Of a stretch of 64,000 nucleotides of DNA, positions 54,101 to 64,000 are shown piece by piece; positions within the stretch are counted from its first letter, which is position 1; each line of letters starts with the position of its first letter. Origin of the DNA: Paramacrobiotus metropolitanus (lineage: Eukaryota; Tardigrada; Eutardigrada; Parachela; Macrobiotidae); NCBI RefSeq assembly GCF_019649055.1, contig NW_026570254.1, positions 558,001 through 622,000 on the forward strand. The letters run 5' to 3'. Below the pieces are notes generated by a model, which made no database searches, was not told the DNA's origin, and saw nothing but the letters and a program-made list of their open reading frames with translations. The translations under genes and the position numbers were made by a program.

Positions 54101-57100
54101 GAAAACCGTAAGGAAACCTGGAAGTAATTGGGGAATAACATACCTAATGTAAAAGGATACCGTCAGAAAATATGAAAACCGAAGAAGACATTTAGCTTTA
54201 GAAAACATGCGACAACAACTAATATAAGATCCACTGGAGAACCAAGCAAAGTCAATAATGAAACGCCAAGAAAGCTAAGAAACTCAGTAGAAAAAGCCAA
54301 GAAAGCGAAGATACCTCGAATCCAGACCGGCAAGCAAGATGTCGGTCAACATGAAAATTGAGTCGCAGCAGAATCGTCTAAAAGCGAATTGTCGGTCAGT
54401 AGGTTCTGTGAATTAGCACTATTCAGTCAAATCCAGTAGGGGCACAGATAGAGGCACTTGAGCCTGGTGCAATGTGCCGACTTATTCGTTCTGCTGAGTC
54501 TTGATCCGCTTTCTTGTGTTGGATATACGGTACATTATGTATCCAGATGAACTGATTGCCAACGGAGACCGAGTGTATTTGTCGTTGAGGAAGCTATCTG
54601 TCGCGATGTTTATGGTGAATAAATATCGTCCCTCACAGACGGAGCGCCATATTGACAAGGTTTCGGCCTCTTGTCGGCTTTATGTATTTCATTTCGCGGG
54701 ATAAATACAGTATTTGGTCCAAGGTCGTTTCACAATAGTCGGTGGTTTTCGTTGACCTTTAGCTGTTTTTCTTTGATCGTTGCAACCGGCAGTGTAGGCT
54801 GCTGAACATCTCTTTTTGAGATACATAAAACGCGCTTTCAAATTTGGTTTGTTTGGTGACGTCAGTGCGGTTGTTCGAGTAATAAAATCTTTGTCTGGGT
54901 GGAGTCCACGATTTCAATGGGATCAAGAGCGTTATCTGGGTGCTTGCGAGTCTGCTTCACATTGGCAATTTATCGTGGAATGCTTGTGGAGCGAGTCGCA
55001 TATCTGCTTACTCAATGCTTTTTCTGGATTTCTTACTAACCCCTGACTGCGGCAGAATGCTGTCTTACCTGTTCTAAGTGTCCTTTATTGCGTAATAAAA
55101 AATACACTCCTGTTGGATCTGTTAGCTTTTGTTGAAGTTTTGGCATACCTGCCAGATTTCTTCAAAGGTTTTGCCAGCATAAAGGGTCTTCAACGAAGAA
55201 TTGATATCGTTCGATTCTGTTCCAACGGCTCCTCTAACTTTCATTGTGAGATTGGCCCTGACGTAGCTGTGTAAGCTGATGTTTGTTCGATTAATTTTGG
55301 TCAGATTGCTTGCAATGGCAATTTTAACCTCACCATGTCAGTTAATGTGGAGGTGCGGTGACTCGCTCCTTTAAGCAGTGGAAGTAATCGTTGTATCGAT
55401 AATTATATCTAGCATACTTCGATTTCATACTATTTTAATGGACGCGGATACTTTGTTTAAAGAAATCTGGATTGCCGGGCAGATCTTCGGTTGTATGTAT
55501 TGGGTTTTATTATCCATTTAAAAAAAATTTACGCTGTCGCCCGCTCAAGTTGAAGTGTAGATCGACTAGTTATTAATTGCATAAGAAAAGGTCGGACAGT
55601 CCGATACATCGAACAACTGATTCAGGTACTTGTATTTTGCTGTACTAAGCAGCTTTGGTTATCTTGTGCATTTTGTAACAACTCAGGTAGCTTTAACATT
55701 TTTCGGTTCTCTCCCAGTTTACCGTAGACGTTAAGCTGATAATGCAGGAATTGCCGATTTTATAGTTACTGCTTTTGGGTCCGTTTTATGTTTACGAAGT
55801 CTGATGTTAGCCGTAGTCGTTCGTATTGTTTTTTATTCGTTAAACGTGCCAATACAGAAACTGACCAATCTGACAGATACAAAAGAGACATTACATTATG
55901 CATTTAACACCTCGCGGAAACATGCGGCCGAATCACAGAGAGCATTTGATCTAAATTAGCCGAGGCTGGTGCCGTTTCCAGGATGGATGCCGCATTTCCA
56001 CGTTGGATTTCGATGCTGAATCTCTGACGCAGATATTCCCTTGCACGTTTCTCGCCTCTTTCCTGACGAATCATCTTGCCCACTTCACTGATTAGCTGGG
56101 AGGCGCCAGGTCCGAGTGGTCCCAATGTCTCAACGCCTACCGCACGGAACAGATAGTCCTGCGTGATGTTCTGGTACTTCCCGATTTTTCCGTTCGGCTT
56201 GTGCCGCTGCTGCGCCGGCTTGCGTGGATGTTGCTGCGATATGTGATAGGGCCATCGTACACCCACATATCACATCCCATGTCAACATTTTGCCTCGTTC
56301 CCAAGGCACTAAGGTGACTCCGTCAGGGCGTTTGCTATTGGTTCGCGATATACCCAAAGGCTCGAGTTCAGTTTCAATTGTGTCTGAAGCGAAGGCTCGC
56401 TTAAGCGTGGCGTTTAAGCTGCTGTGTCTGGACTTCCGACCCCGACTTTTCTTACAGCCTCGTGCGTCCACCATTCACTGCAATTGCATCAGTGCGGAGT
56501 AACGATTGGTGTTCCAAGACGCAGGCCAACATCAATTCTTAATGCAGAATCGTTCAGGAGATTTCCCAGGGATGCAGCTGGTAGTGCATCCAGCCATGCT
56601 ACGTTGTCCTTGGCACTAACACCCAGAAGCCGTGCTTGGATAGAGATGTCAGCCTTGGCCATTTCAGAAAGCATTTTGACCAAAGTTTGGATGACTGGTT
56701 TATCCCTTATTTTCTGAAATTTTCGGGCTTCTACGGCTGGAGGGTCAACTTCCGTCACGCGCTTCGTATTGTTTAAAGTCGTTTCCTTTAACCTGGTCGT
56801 TTTAAAATTTTGGTTGTGTTACAAATTGTTCGCAGGGGCTTTTCTGCAAGGGAGTTTTATATGCTGTAAAGTCCATTGTAATTTGTGAGGTAATTTTCCA
56901 CTTGGTTTCGTACTTTATTCTGTGGTCATTCCTTACGAGTTCAAAAACAGCATTTCCGGTAATTTAGCGTTCGAATCTGTAACTGATTCTTTGAGCACCA
57001 TCTTGTGAGTCAGAAAATTTTCTTCAGTTTTTTGCTTAGTTAATTACTGTGGCTTAAGATTATAATATTTGCGGAAAACTGCGATCGAAAATAGTCCATT

Positions 57101-60100
57101 TTGTACAATAATTTTTATTTTTGAGCCTATTGACTCGTCTGTCGTGCGCTGTGACGTCTTTCCTCTCGTCATGAATGTACGGTTTCGTAGCGAGAGCAAA
57201 AATTCAATATGGCGGCAGGAACTCGGCACGCCGGTTCAGTCTTTGAATGCCGTTCGTACCGTTGCCGTTATTAGATAACATCGAGGGCGTGGCTGTTTTA
57301 AACGTTGTACGCTTTGTAGGCGGACGCTGATTCAGCATGTATGCAGTGTAATGCTCTGTACGTATAAGCAACTGAGATGATGTACTTCTACTTGTTCGTA
57401 TACTACAGATGCGCTGGGCTGTATGAGTGCAGGCCAGCCCTTGAAGTTGAGCACATGCAGCGTATCGTATGTGCTAACATTCACGTATCTGTAGACGACC
57501 ACCAGGAACGCACTCCCGCAGCATGGTGAAACAGTGTATTCTGCAATATTGTAAATGCAAAGAACCAACGAAATCTGATTCTATATGGTCATTAAAGGTA
57601 ACAATATTTATGGTTTTTTAGAAAGTCATATTTTCCAAAGTTGTTTGCGTGATTTAGTACAAAACGATCGATTATTTCGACTTGAATGCTTTATCGTGGT
57701 GGGACATGTTCACGGGACCGGAGCCACACTTCAGCGTTCCACCTAAACCCAGAAAGCACTTCCCCCGGCAGGATAAACAGGATAAGGCGTTCTGGGAACG
57801 TGTTAAATCCAAAAAAGAAGAGAAAAAGAAGAGTTGTGCTGTGGAATTGCATCGGAAGGGCGGCGAACCTGGCCACAGCGGAGAAGGCAAACGAAAGCAT
57901 GACGGTACGAACTTCTTACGAAACTGACCACAGGTTTCCTTCTAACTCCACCCATTTCCATTGCAGATGATGAGAAAAACATTGGCAATCATTATTCACA
58001 TTCCAAGAAGTCCAAAGCATCGACTTCGAAGCACGATGGGCTCATGGCAGGAAGGTCATCCTCAGCTGACAAGGCAGCGACCCAAGAGCAGCGCAAACTG
58101 AAACAGCAAGAATACAAAAAGCGGGTATGTCTTTTAAGCGGGCTTTAGTGATTATGTTAGGATCGGAGTGTGTATTTTAGTGGAGGGAGAAGATGAAGAT
58201 GGACAAGGAGCGTTTGAGCAATGTGTGGGCACAAGTGTTCTCCGTGGGTGAAGACTTGGAGTGCAGTGGATTAAAGGTAAGATATTTATGTGTTGAGTGG
58301 TCAGTTTGTGCAATAAATGGTGATTTTTAGCCGATCCCCGTGACTGCGTTGCGCCTGGATACCCTGCTCCCCGATGAATTCGTGGGTGATGGACTGTTTG
58401 TCCTAGAGTTCTTCAGGATATTTGGTCCGGTGTTCGACAAGAGCAATCAGCTGATTAATTCCAGCGTTTGGGGTACGTAGTTTTGCTGGGAACGTAGGAC
58501 TGTAAAAAGGGCTCGAATAGTACGCTGGTAATTAGCGGCATAAATTATTCCCGTTCGTGTTTCCCTTGTATGTATCTCAGTTTAGTGAATTTCAAATGCA
58601 GCGCGAACAGATTTCAAGGGGTAGGCTGCCGCCGGTAGCAGCAGGCTTATTGTGATTACGGCAACCGCGGTAATTGAGCTCTTAAATTCTGTTACTCAAT
58701 ATAGCGTTGGATTAATTTGCTGCGGTGAAAATGCAGCAGACGGAAATCCTACTTTTTTGTAATTTTGGTGTACGAATTTATTGTTTCCGAATAGTGGATG
58801 CAGAAATGATTAGCCAGAGCTGATCGCATAGCTCGGCTCTGGTGAAGCAGTCGCGTAAGAATCAGTTTCTAGAGAAAAAACAAGTATGGTGCCATTGATC
58901 TTATTGTTATTAATTTATTATAGAGTAGTAACATAGAAACATTAACCAGGGAACGTTTTTCATTAAGATCTCCGCAGATTCCGTCACCAAACTATCGTAG
59001 TCTTTCTGAAGCGTTTGTATGAGTTGAGAAATTGAATTTTTGTGGATTTTTTAGATCTGGATAGACTACACGTGGCTTTATCGTCCACCTTGGTCGACGG
59101 AGATTTTGCAACCTTGTTGACCTTTTGTGCCAAGGCGTTGATTGTTTGTGCTCCTGCGGTTCCTAACAATGCCACAGAAGCGCAGATTCCTGTATATTCA
59201 AACGGATGGCAAAATAGCGGAATGAAAATTCTACGTCTTACGGATAGTCGTATAGGTAAATTCCAGTGTAGGAATCAGCTGTCTTGCTGAAAATTACGGG
59301 TTCCCTGCTTCTGGCTTCTAGGTACCCACTTTTATAATCTCCCGGTAACAGCTAGCACCGTATCGGAAATTATTCGAATGTGTTTGCTGGTGGCAACCAT
59401 CCCCGTTACCGTGTCTCATGGTGATCTGAAATACGACGGCGTTATCCTGCGACATCTGAAGACGCCTGCGGGTGTGGAAATGTATCGGATAATTTTATCG
59501 AAATCTGTTTTTGCGCTGTCTTTCGGTATGTCATCGCGAATTTGTCGTAGAAAGATTTTTACAATTGTGCTGATATTGCAGCACAACGACTGGAACTTTT
59601 GGTTCTGATCATTCAGTCTGTGATGGAATCGGGCAATGTGCGGGAAAAAGTTGAGAAAGCTAGCTCTAGTGTGGAAGAAGCTGAGACTAGTCTGAAAGGG
59701 ATGAAAAAAATGGCAGATGATGTCAGCAGGATCACAAAGGCCAAAATTGCGGCGGCGTACGTTTTAGGATTATTTATAGTACATTTTTGGATTTCTTTTA
59801 ATATGAATCGTTTGCAGAGCGAAAGAACGTAATCCTGATACAGCTGCGGAAAAAAATGATCGATTCCGTCAGATCCTGGAATTCTATACACGAAAAAGAT
59901 CGGCACGCTCGGAGAAAGAGCGGACCCGAGAAGAAATTCTGGAAGACCTAAAAGTTTTGGACGAGGGCAGACGTAAAAGAAAACTGGCTACTGAAAGCGA
60001 TTTCATCGCTCTGTCGGAGGCATTTATGGACTTGAAAGCAAAGTTCGATGCCAAAGTTCAGGATGAGAAGAACAATGTTCATAAGAAAGTCTTCGAGGCC

Positions 60101-62864
60101 GGTCAGAATTTCCGCATCGAACCAGTGGGAATGGACAGGCATTTTTTCAAATACTGGCTTTTACCCACCATGCAAGGGCTGTTGTTAGAATGCAGCCCAG
60201 ACAAAAACATTAGCATATGTAGCGCTGACTGCATTTGTGAAACCATTCTGAAAGCCGGTGCAACTGGCACTGCAACTTCGTGGTGGATAATACGGGACGA
60301 CAAAGACATTGCGTCCTTGCCTAAGCATTTGCTGATTAACGGAGAAAGGGAAGTCGCTTTAAAGAGAGCGCTCGACACAAAAATTCCTATTTGGCTTCAT
60401 GGTCCGAAGGTAGCAACGCTGCCTGCACACCATGAGCAATGTGAACGCGTAACGCCTGTGATTGTGCCAAGTGATTCCTGGGATAACCAACTACACAGAA
60501 AGATTCAGGTGGTCCTGAAAGAACTCAACACGAATCTCCTGAATAATCGCTTTGGTGGAATTTCTGTAAGTTTCCATGATATGTAAAATCGTAAACGTTG
60601 ACGTGTAGCAGTTTAGGATCAGTTAATATGTCGAATATGTTAAATTTGTACCACCTCGCTCGCAGGTTATATTTTTTGCTCCTGGGAGCAGCAATGTATT
60701 GTAGTCAATGCGTCCTTTCTACTTGAGTGAGAATTAAGTATTTCTTTTTTTCCCGTATTGTACGGAAACTCCAGCACGCTATGTAACCCGGGTGCAAAGC
60801 CTGGATCGTTACGGTCCACTTAATTATCATAATAATGGTAAATTTAGAATTTTTCAAACTGAAATAGCAAAACGATGGGAGAGAGATTATGGGAAAAACA
60901 GTCCTAAGGAGCATTTCGCTGTGTTGACAACAGGAAACGATATCTAATGTTCTTTGTTGTTCTGCGGTCACCAAACCCCACTCAGGTTCTGCGGGTTAAT
61001 GAAATTTACCATTAGTAGTACACCGATTAATTCTGTTTCCTTTCGTGAGTATATAGTGCTTTAAAATTTTATGCGCATATCCACAATCTTCAAGCTTAAG
61101 AGCTTTTTTTTTAGCTGAGCCTATGGATGTGTTGAAACTTGAAATGTGAACTTCTTGGTCTGCAAGTTTGCTGTATTTAGGATCCAGCTGCTCACACCGA
61201 ATGGGCAAACAAATTGATTCAGCCTGTTGTCCACCCTGCAAAAGATTTTCATTATGAAAGCAAGCAAGTCCCTAGTCCTGAAATTCGGGAGCCGCCGTCG
61301 GATGAGCAGCGAACTAACAGCGAAAATTCTGGTGAGAAAAGTCAGCCAATTCCGGGCAGCGCTGCTGGATCAAATCTTTTGGTGAAGGAAAGCTTAGTAT
61401 CATCTCCGAACGTTATGGATACGGTAAAACCTGAAGAAGATCACCTGGATAGCGATTCTGAGTCTGAAGCGGAGGATGACAAAGAAAGCAAGAGCGAACA
61501 AAGCCATCAGACACAGAGTAGTGGCAATAATGGCGCCAGGGAATCCGACGTGCCTGTTGTATCACCGGATTCGAACAGTGTGGGACACATCGGAGAGTGC
61601 GTCTTGGAGCTGATCGAGACGATTGGGATTCGATTTCTGGGAGCGCCTTTGGGTAAGTGCATTATGTTTGGCAGTCACTTGAGTTGCGTCATCTCCGTTT
61701 CTTCTATTAGTTACAATCAGTGAAGATTATGTCAAAGATTCGAGCCAACTGGACCGCTGGAAGGCTTCTCTGCGCACCTGTACGACACTGTCGCAGATTT
61801 CGCTCCATCTGCATATTGCCGAACATAGTGTGGTTTGGCAAAAGTCAACGGTGAATGGTTCATGCAAAGCCTGTCGGAAACGCGGAGACAGCACCAACTT
61901 GGTCTATTGCGATAGGTGGTACGTGAGAGCTGTTCCGAATAAAATTCACTTAAGGTTCGCTTTTGTAGCTGACTGTGAGATCTTTTTGTTATGTGATGTG
62001 TTACTGTACTATATTCAAACGTATTGCATTTTGTGATCTTGTGATTCATTGCAGTGGCAAAATCTACCACCTCAACTGCGTTATTCCCCCTTTGCAGGTA
62101 AGAAAAATGAGGGGCGTTTTAACCTAATCTTAGGTTAGGGTAGCGTACTGGTTTTTTATTAAAGTAAAGAAATGTTATTAGAATCTTCAATCTTGTGTAT
62201 TATATATGATTGCGGTTTGCGAGGACATACTGATTACAAAAAAGTGTTGGTTCTAGTTTGTACCTGATGATGAATGGGCTTGTCCTTTGTGCCTCCCTCC
62301 CACTGCTGTAGCCAGAACTAATCGCCGAGCCCGTAATGCTCATGTGAACTATAATGAAGACACTGTTACCAACGGTTTCCGAGAAACCACTGACACCAGT
62401 GCTGTTAAAACCGAATCGCATACCACCGTGAAACCGGCAAAGCATACCACAAGAGCAGAACGTGCGTCACATCGGAACAAAACTGCCGTGGAGAAGGTGG
62501 ATTATCCAGTTGCAGAAAAAACGGACCCTGCTGCCTTCGTTGACGATATGCTGTTAGATGACGGTCTGCGACGCTCGGGTCGAACCCGAAGAGTGAATTA
62601 CCGGGAACTGGCTGATGGTTGTAAGAAAGAGGAAACAGTGGAGGAGGAAAACGATAGTGAACCAGAGCAAGAGGATGAGCCCTATTCGGCTGAAAACCAT
62701 CGATCGCATTCGTCATCGGAAGAAAGGTCAGCATAATATTTTTCTGTTATTTACGGCGTGTTTGTGTATTCTTTTGTGCCCTGTTGAAATCGACGTTTTG
62801 CAGTGAATTCGACCCTGAGACAAAACCGAGGTGGGGAAAGAAGCACAAGCGCCCCAAGCAGTAA
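51195..62864 (+). CDS. ACF1/BAZ1A-like ISWI remodelling subunit, no bromodomain
   Basis: Large regulatory subunit partnering the ISWI ATPase in nucleosome spacing. Eighteen exons: 51195-51289, 51379-51672, 51841-51912, 52136-52231, 57522-57597, 57658-57904, 57967-58124, 58181-58276, 58331-58472, 59055-59255, 59322-59525, 59582-59756, 59818-60565, 61181-61652, 61711-61918, 62055-62097, 62257-62726, 62804-62864 (1285 residues). WAC domain at about 1-140 (TGEYFSTYESFFES, ELATLFLVPI, LSRLVNTLYEYLECRF). A conserved segment follows (MVKQCILQYCKCKEP). Then a Lys-rich coil (KKEEKKK, QRKLKQQEYKKRWREKMKMD) and the DDT domain at about 380-480 (PDEFVGDGLFVLEFFRIFG). WHIM-type motifs at about 640-730 include IEPVGMDRHFFKYWLLP. 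A PHD finger lies at about 1077-1120 (CKACRKRGDSTNLVYCDRCG, YHLNCVIPPLQFVPDDEWAC). The C-terminus is acidic/basic and stops at KKHKRPKQ. Family members usually end in a bromodomain; none is present. Confidence 0.94.
52232..57521 (+). other. 5.3 kb intron of the ACF1-like gene
   Basis: Joins the WAC exons to the rest of the gene in matching phase (cg|c). It is far longer than the other introns, mostly under 600 bp. It holds fragment 3 of the retroelement family on the minus strand, short GACAA-CTGCTG-type repeats near 53950-54420, and a possible alternative terminal exon at 52332. The rest is AT-rich with no supported gene. Confidence 0.75.
55904..56758 (-). pseudogene. Retroelement RT-downstream domain, fragment 3
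   Basis: The longest of three copies. On the minus strand three frames together cover the region downstream of the RT: ARLLGVSAKDNVAWLDALP with SALRIDVGLRLGTPIVTPH (frame 1), RKSRHSSLNATLKRAF with SKRPDGVTLVPWERGKMLTW and DV (frame 2), then YLFRAVGVETLGPLGPG and YLRQRFSIEIQRGNAASILE (frame 3). The RPD...WDV pair resembles a PD-D/E-x-K nuclease core, which is inference. One missing stretch and one single-base shift break it. No reverse transcriptase core is seen upstream. The element sits in the ACF1 intron in opposite orientation to the gene. Confidence 0.82.
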
Positions 62865-63197
62865 AAATATCTCATTTTCGTTAAAGCTTGGAATAGCTTT
62901 GGTTTTTCTTAAGGGGTTCCCGTCCTGTTTTATGATATGTTCGATCTTGCTTTTTGGACATGATGCACTTGTAGACGAGGTTTTCATGAATGTGTTTTGA
63001 TTTTGAATGTCGGATGTTGATTTTATCTTGTTGTGAGGCTTTCATCGCTTAGCTTGCACTTTTCCGAGGATTCTGGTCGTGTGCATTTTCCTTTCCGTAA
63101 GCTTTCTGTATTTCTGTTATAAAGTTATATGGACTTAGTGAAATTTGTGGTATTTGAGTTGTTCGAAAGTTTACGTAGAATATGCGTTGCAGAAAGT

Positions 63198-63203
63198 AAT
63201 AAA
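63198..63203 (+). promoter_or_regulatory. Candidate polyadenylation signal, ACF1-like gene
   Basis: AATAAA 334 bp beyond the ACF1-like stop codon, followed by a T/G-rich stretch. Position and context fit a 3' end signal. Confidence 0.5.
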
Positions 63204-63913
63204 GTGACTAAACGTACGTCTGCACTTCGGATCATTCTGCTTATTTTAGCCCTGATAGACTCGATGTAACTATCATAATCACATTCTTTGTTATTATGAT
63301 ATGCAGCTAAAGTAAAAACGTTTTAATTACAGAAATTCGTGAGTTTTTTCGTAAATACAGGCAAATTCTTCCACATAATTTTTTACATACCATACATGCG
63401 CTCCCCCAAGAAACAAATTCAGAAGTTATACATAAGTTATGTTACATAAGTTATGTAACATAACGGGTATGCTTAAGCAAAACAACGACAAGAAAACAAG
63501 GCAGGCAAGTAAATAAAAGCAACCGCAACAATCAACATAAATCTGTAGGGACACTGAATTCTTTCAAGCAGGCCAATTATCATAAATCCTCAAGATAGGT
63601 ACTCGTACTGTAAATACAATGTGTCTATACAATATGCGATGCGTAGTAATGTACACAATTCAAGAAATGTACACTCAAGGAAATAATTTCTTAAGTTTTT
63701 TCTATGAGTCTGACTACTTTGACAACTGGGGAATCCGGAACCACGAAAGGTTAACCAGGCGGAAGTGCGGTCTTCTGAGGTTAATATATATTCGACCATT
63801 ATGGCGTCACTTCTCTAAACATAATCCTTTGTAACGTTTTGTGGATCTAACGTGAACGCTGATTTCCTTGCCGCACTGGCTTGGGATTAGCGCTGGCTGC
63901 CTCCAGTAAAGGC

Positions 63914-64000
63914 ATGGCTCCAAAAAATGTTTTCATCAACAAAGCAAAGGCGGTAGCGCGTATTGCAGGGAATTTAGTATGCCAACCGTTTACTAAACAG
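63914..64000 (+). CDS. Possible gene start, runs off window
   Basis: ATG in a fair context (GGCATGG) opens 29 codons without a stop to the end of the window, reading MAPKNVFINKAKAVARIAGN onward. The composition is protein-like but the stretch is too short to recognise. It could equally be chance. Confidence 0.2.
   Translation, partial: MAPKNVFINKAKAVARIAGNLVCQPFTKQ

Larger units (their letters stand above)
62865..64000. other. ACF1 3' UTR and right flank
   Basis: 3' UTR with a canonical AATAAA at 63198-63203, then AT-rich DNA with an imperfect TTATGTTACATAA palindrome around 63425-63465. No recognised gene, apart from the possible start of an ORF at the very end. Confidence 0.5.

Noticed and set aside
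53798-54208. 136-codon minus ORF in the ACF1 intron
   Set aside because: It overlaps the degenerate repeat block, which explains the long open frame, and shows no family motifs.

Overview
This is metazoan nuclear DNA: intron-rich genes with GT-AG junctions, on both strands, separated by AT-rich intergenic DNA with transposon remnants. The gene set (AKT kinase, glutamate transporter, CIP/KIP inhibitor, ephexin RhoGEF, WASH subunit, ACF1) is that of an animal. The compact spacing and divergence suggest an invertebrate. A tardigrade or similar ecdysozoan is my guess, but nothing in the window proves it. Exon boundaries below were derived by hand from splice consensus, phase continuity and family similarity.

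Layout. 1-4.9 kb: AKT kinase (+), 5' end missing. 5.8-11.5 kb: a large Gln/Pro-rich zinc-finger protein (-) that I do not recognise. 11.5-20.1 kb: gene-poor, with a decayed retroelement fragment at 14.3 kb. 20.1-23.9 kb: an SLC1/EAAT glutamate transporter (+), ten coding exons. 25.2-26.5 kb: a small secreted Cys-containing protein (+). 27.3-31.9 kb: a nearly full-length CR1/L2-like non-LTR retrotransposon (-) with frameshifts in both ORFs. 33.6-36.9 kb: a CIP/KIP-type CDK inhibitor (+), three exons, with a retroelement scrap in intron 1. 39.9-44.0 kb: an ephexin-type RhoGEF, DH-PH-SH3 (-). 47.4-48.8 kb: WASH complex subunit 3/CCDC53 (-). 49-51 kb: a long perfect hairpin and a TIR-bearing MITE-like element. 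51.2-62.9 kb: ACF1/BAZ1A-like chromatin remodelling subunit (+), eighteen exons, with a 5.3 kb intron holding another retroelement fragment. The last 1.1 kb is intergenic, with a short ORF running off the end.

The genes do not form one pathway. They are ordinary cell-signalling, transport, cytoskeletal and chromatin genes. The less ordinary items are an ACF1 homologue with no bromodomain before its stop, three pieces of one RT-associated C-terminal protein family, the hairpin and MITE near 50 kb, the orphan zinc-finger protein and the secreted protein. I see no clear sign of a wholly new multi-gene system.
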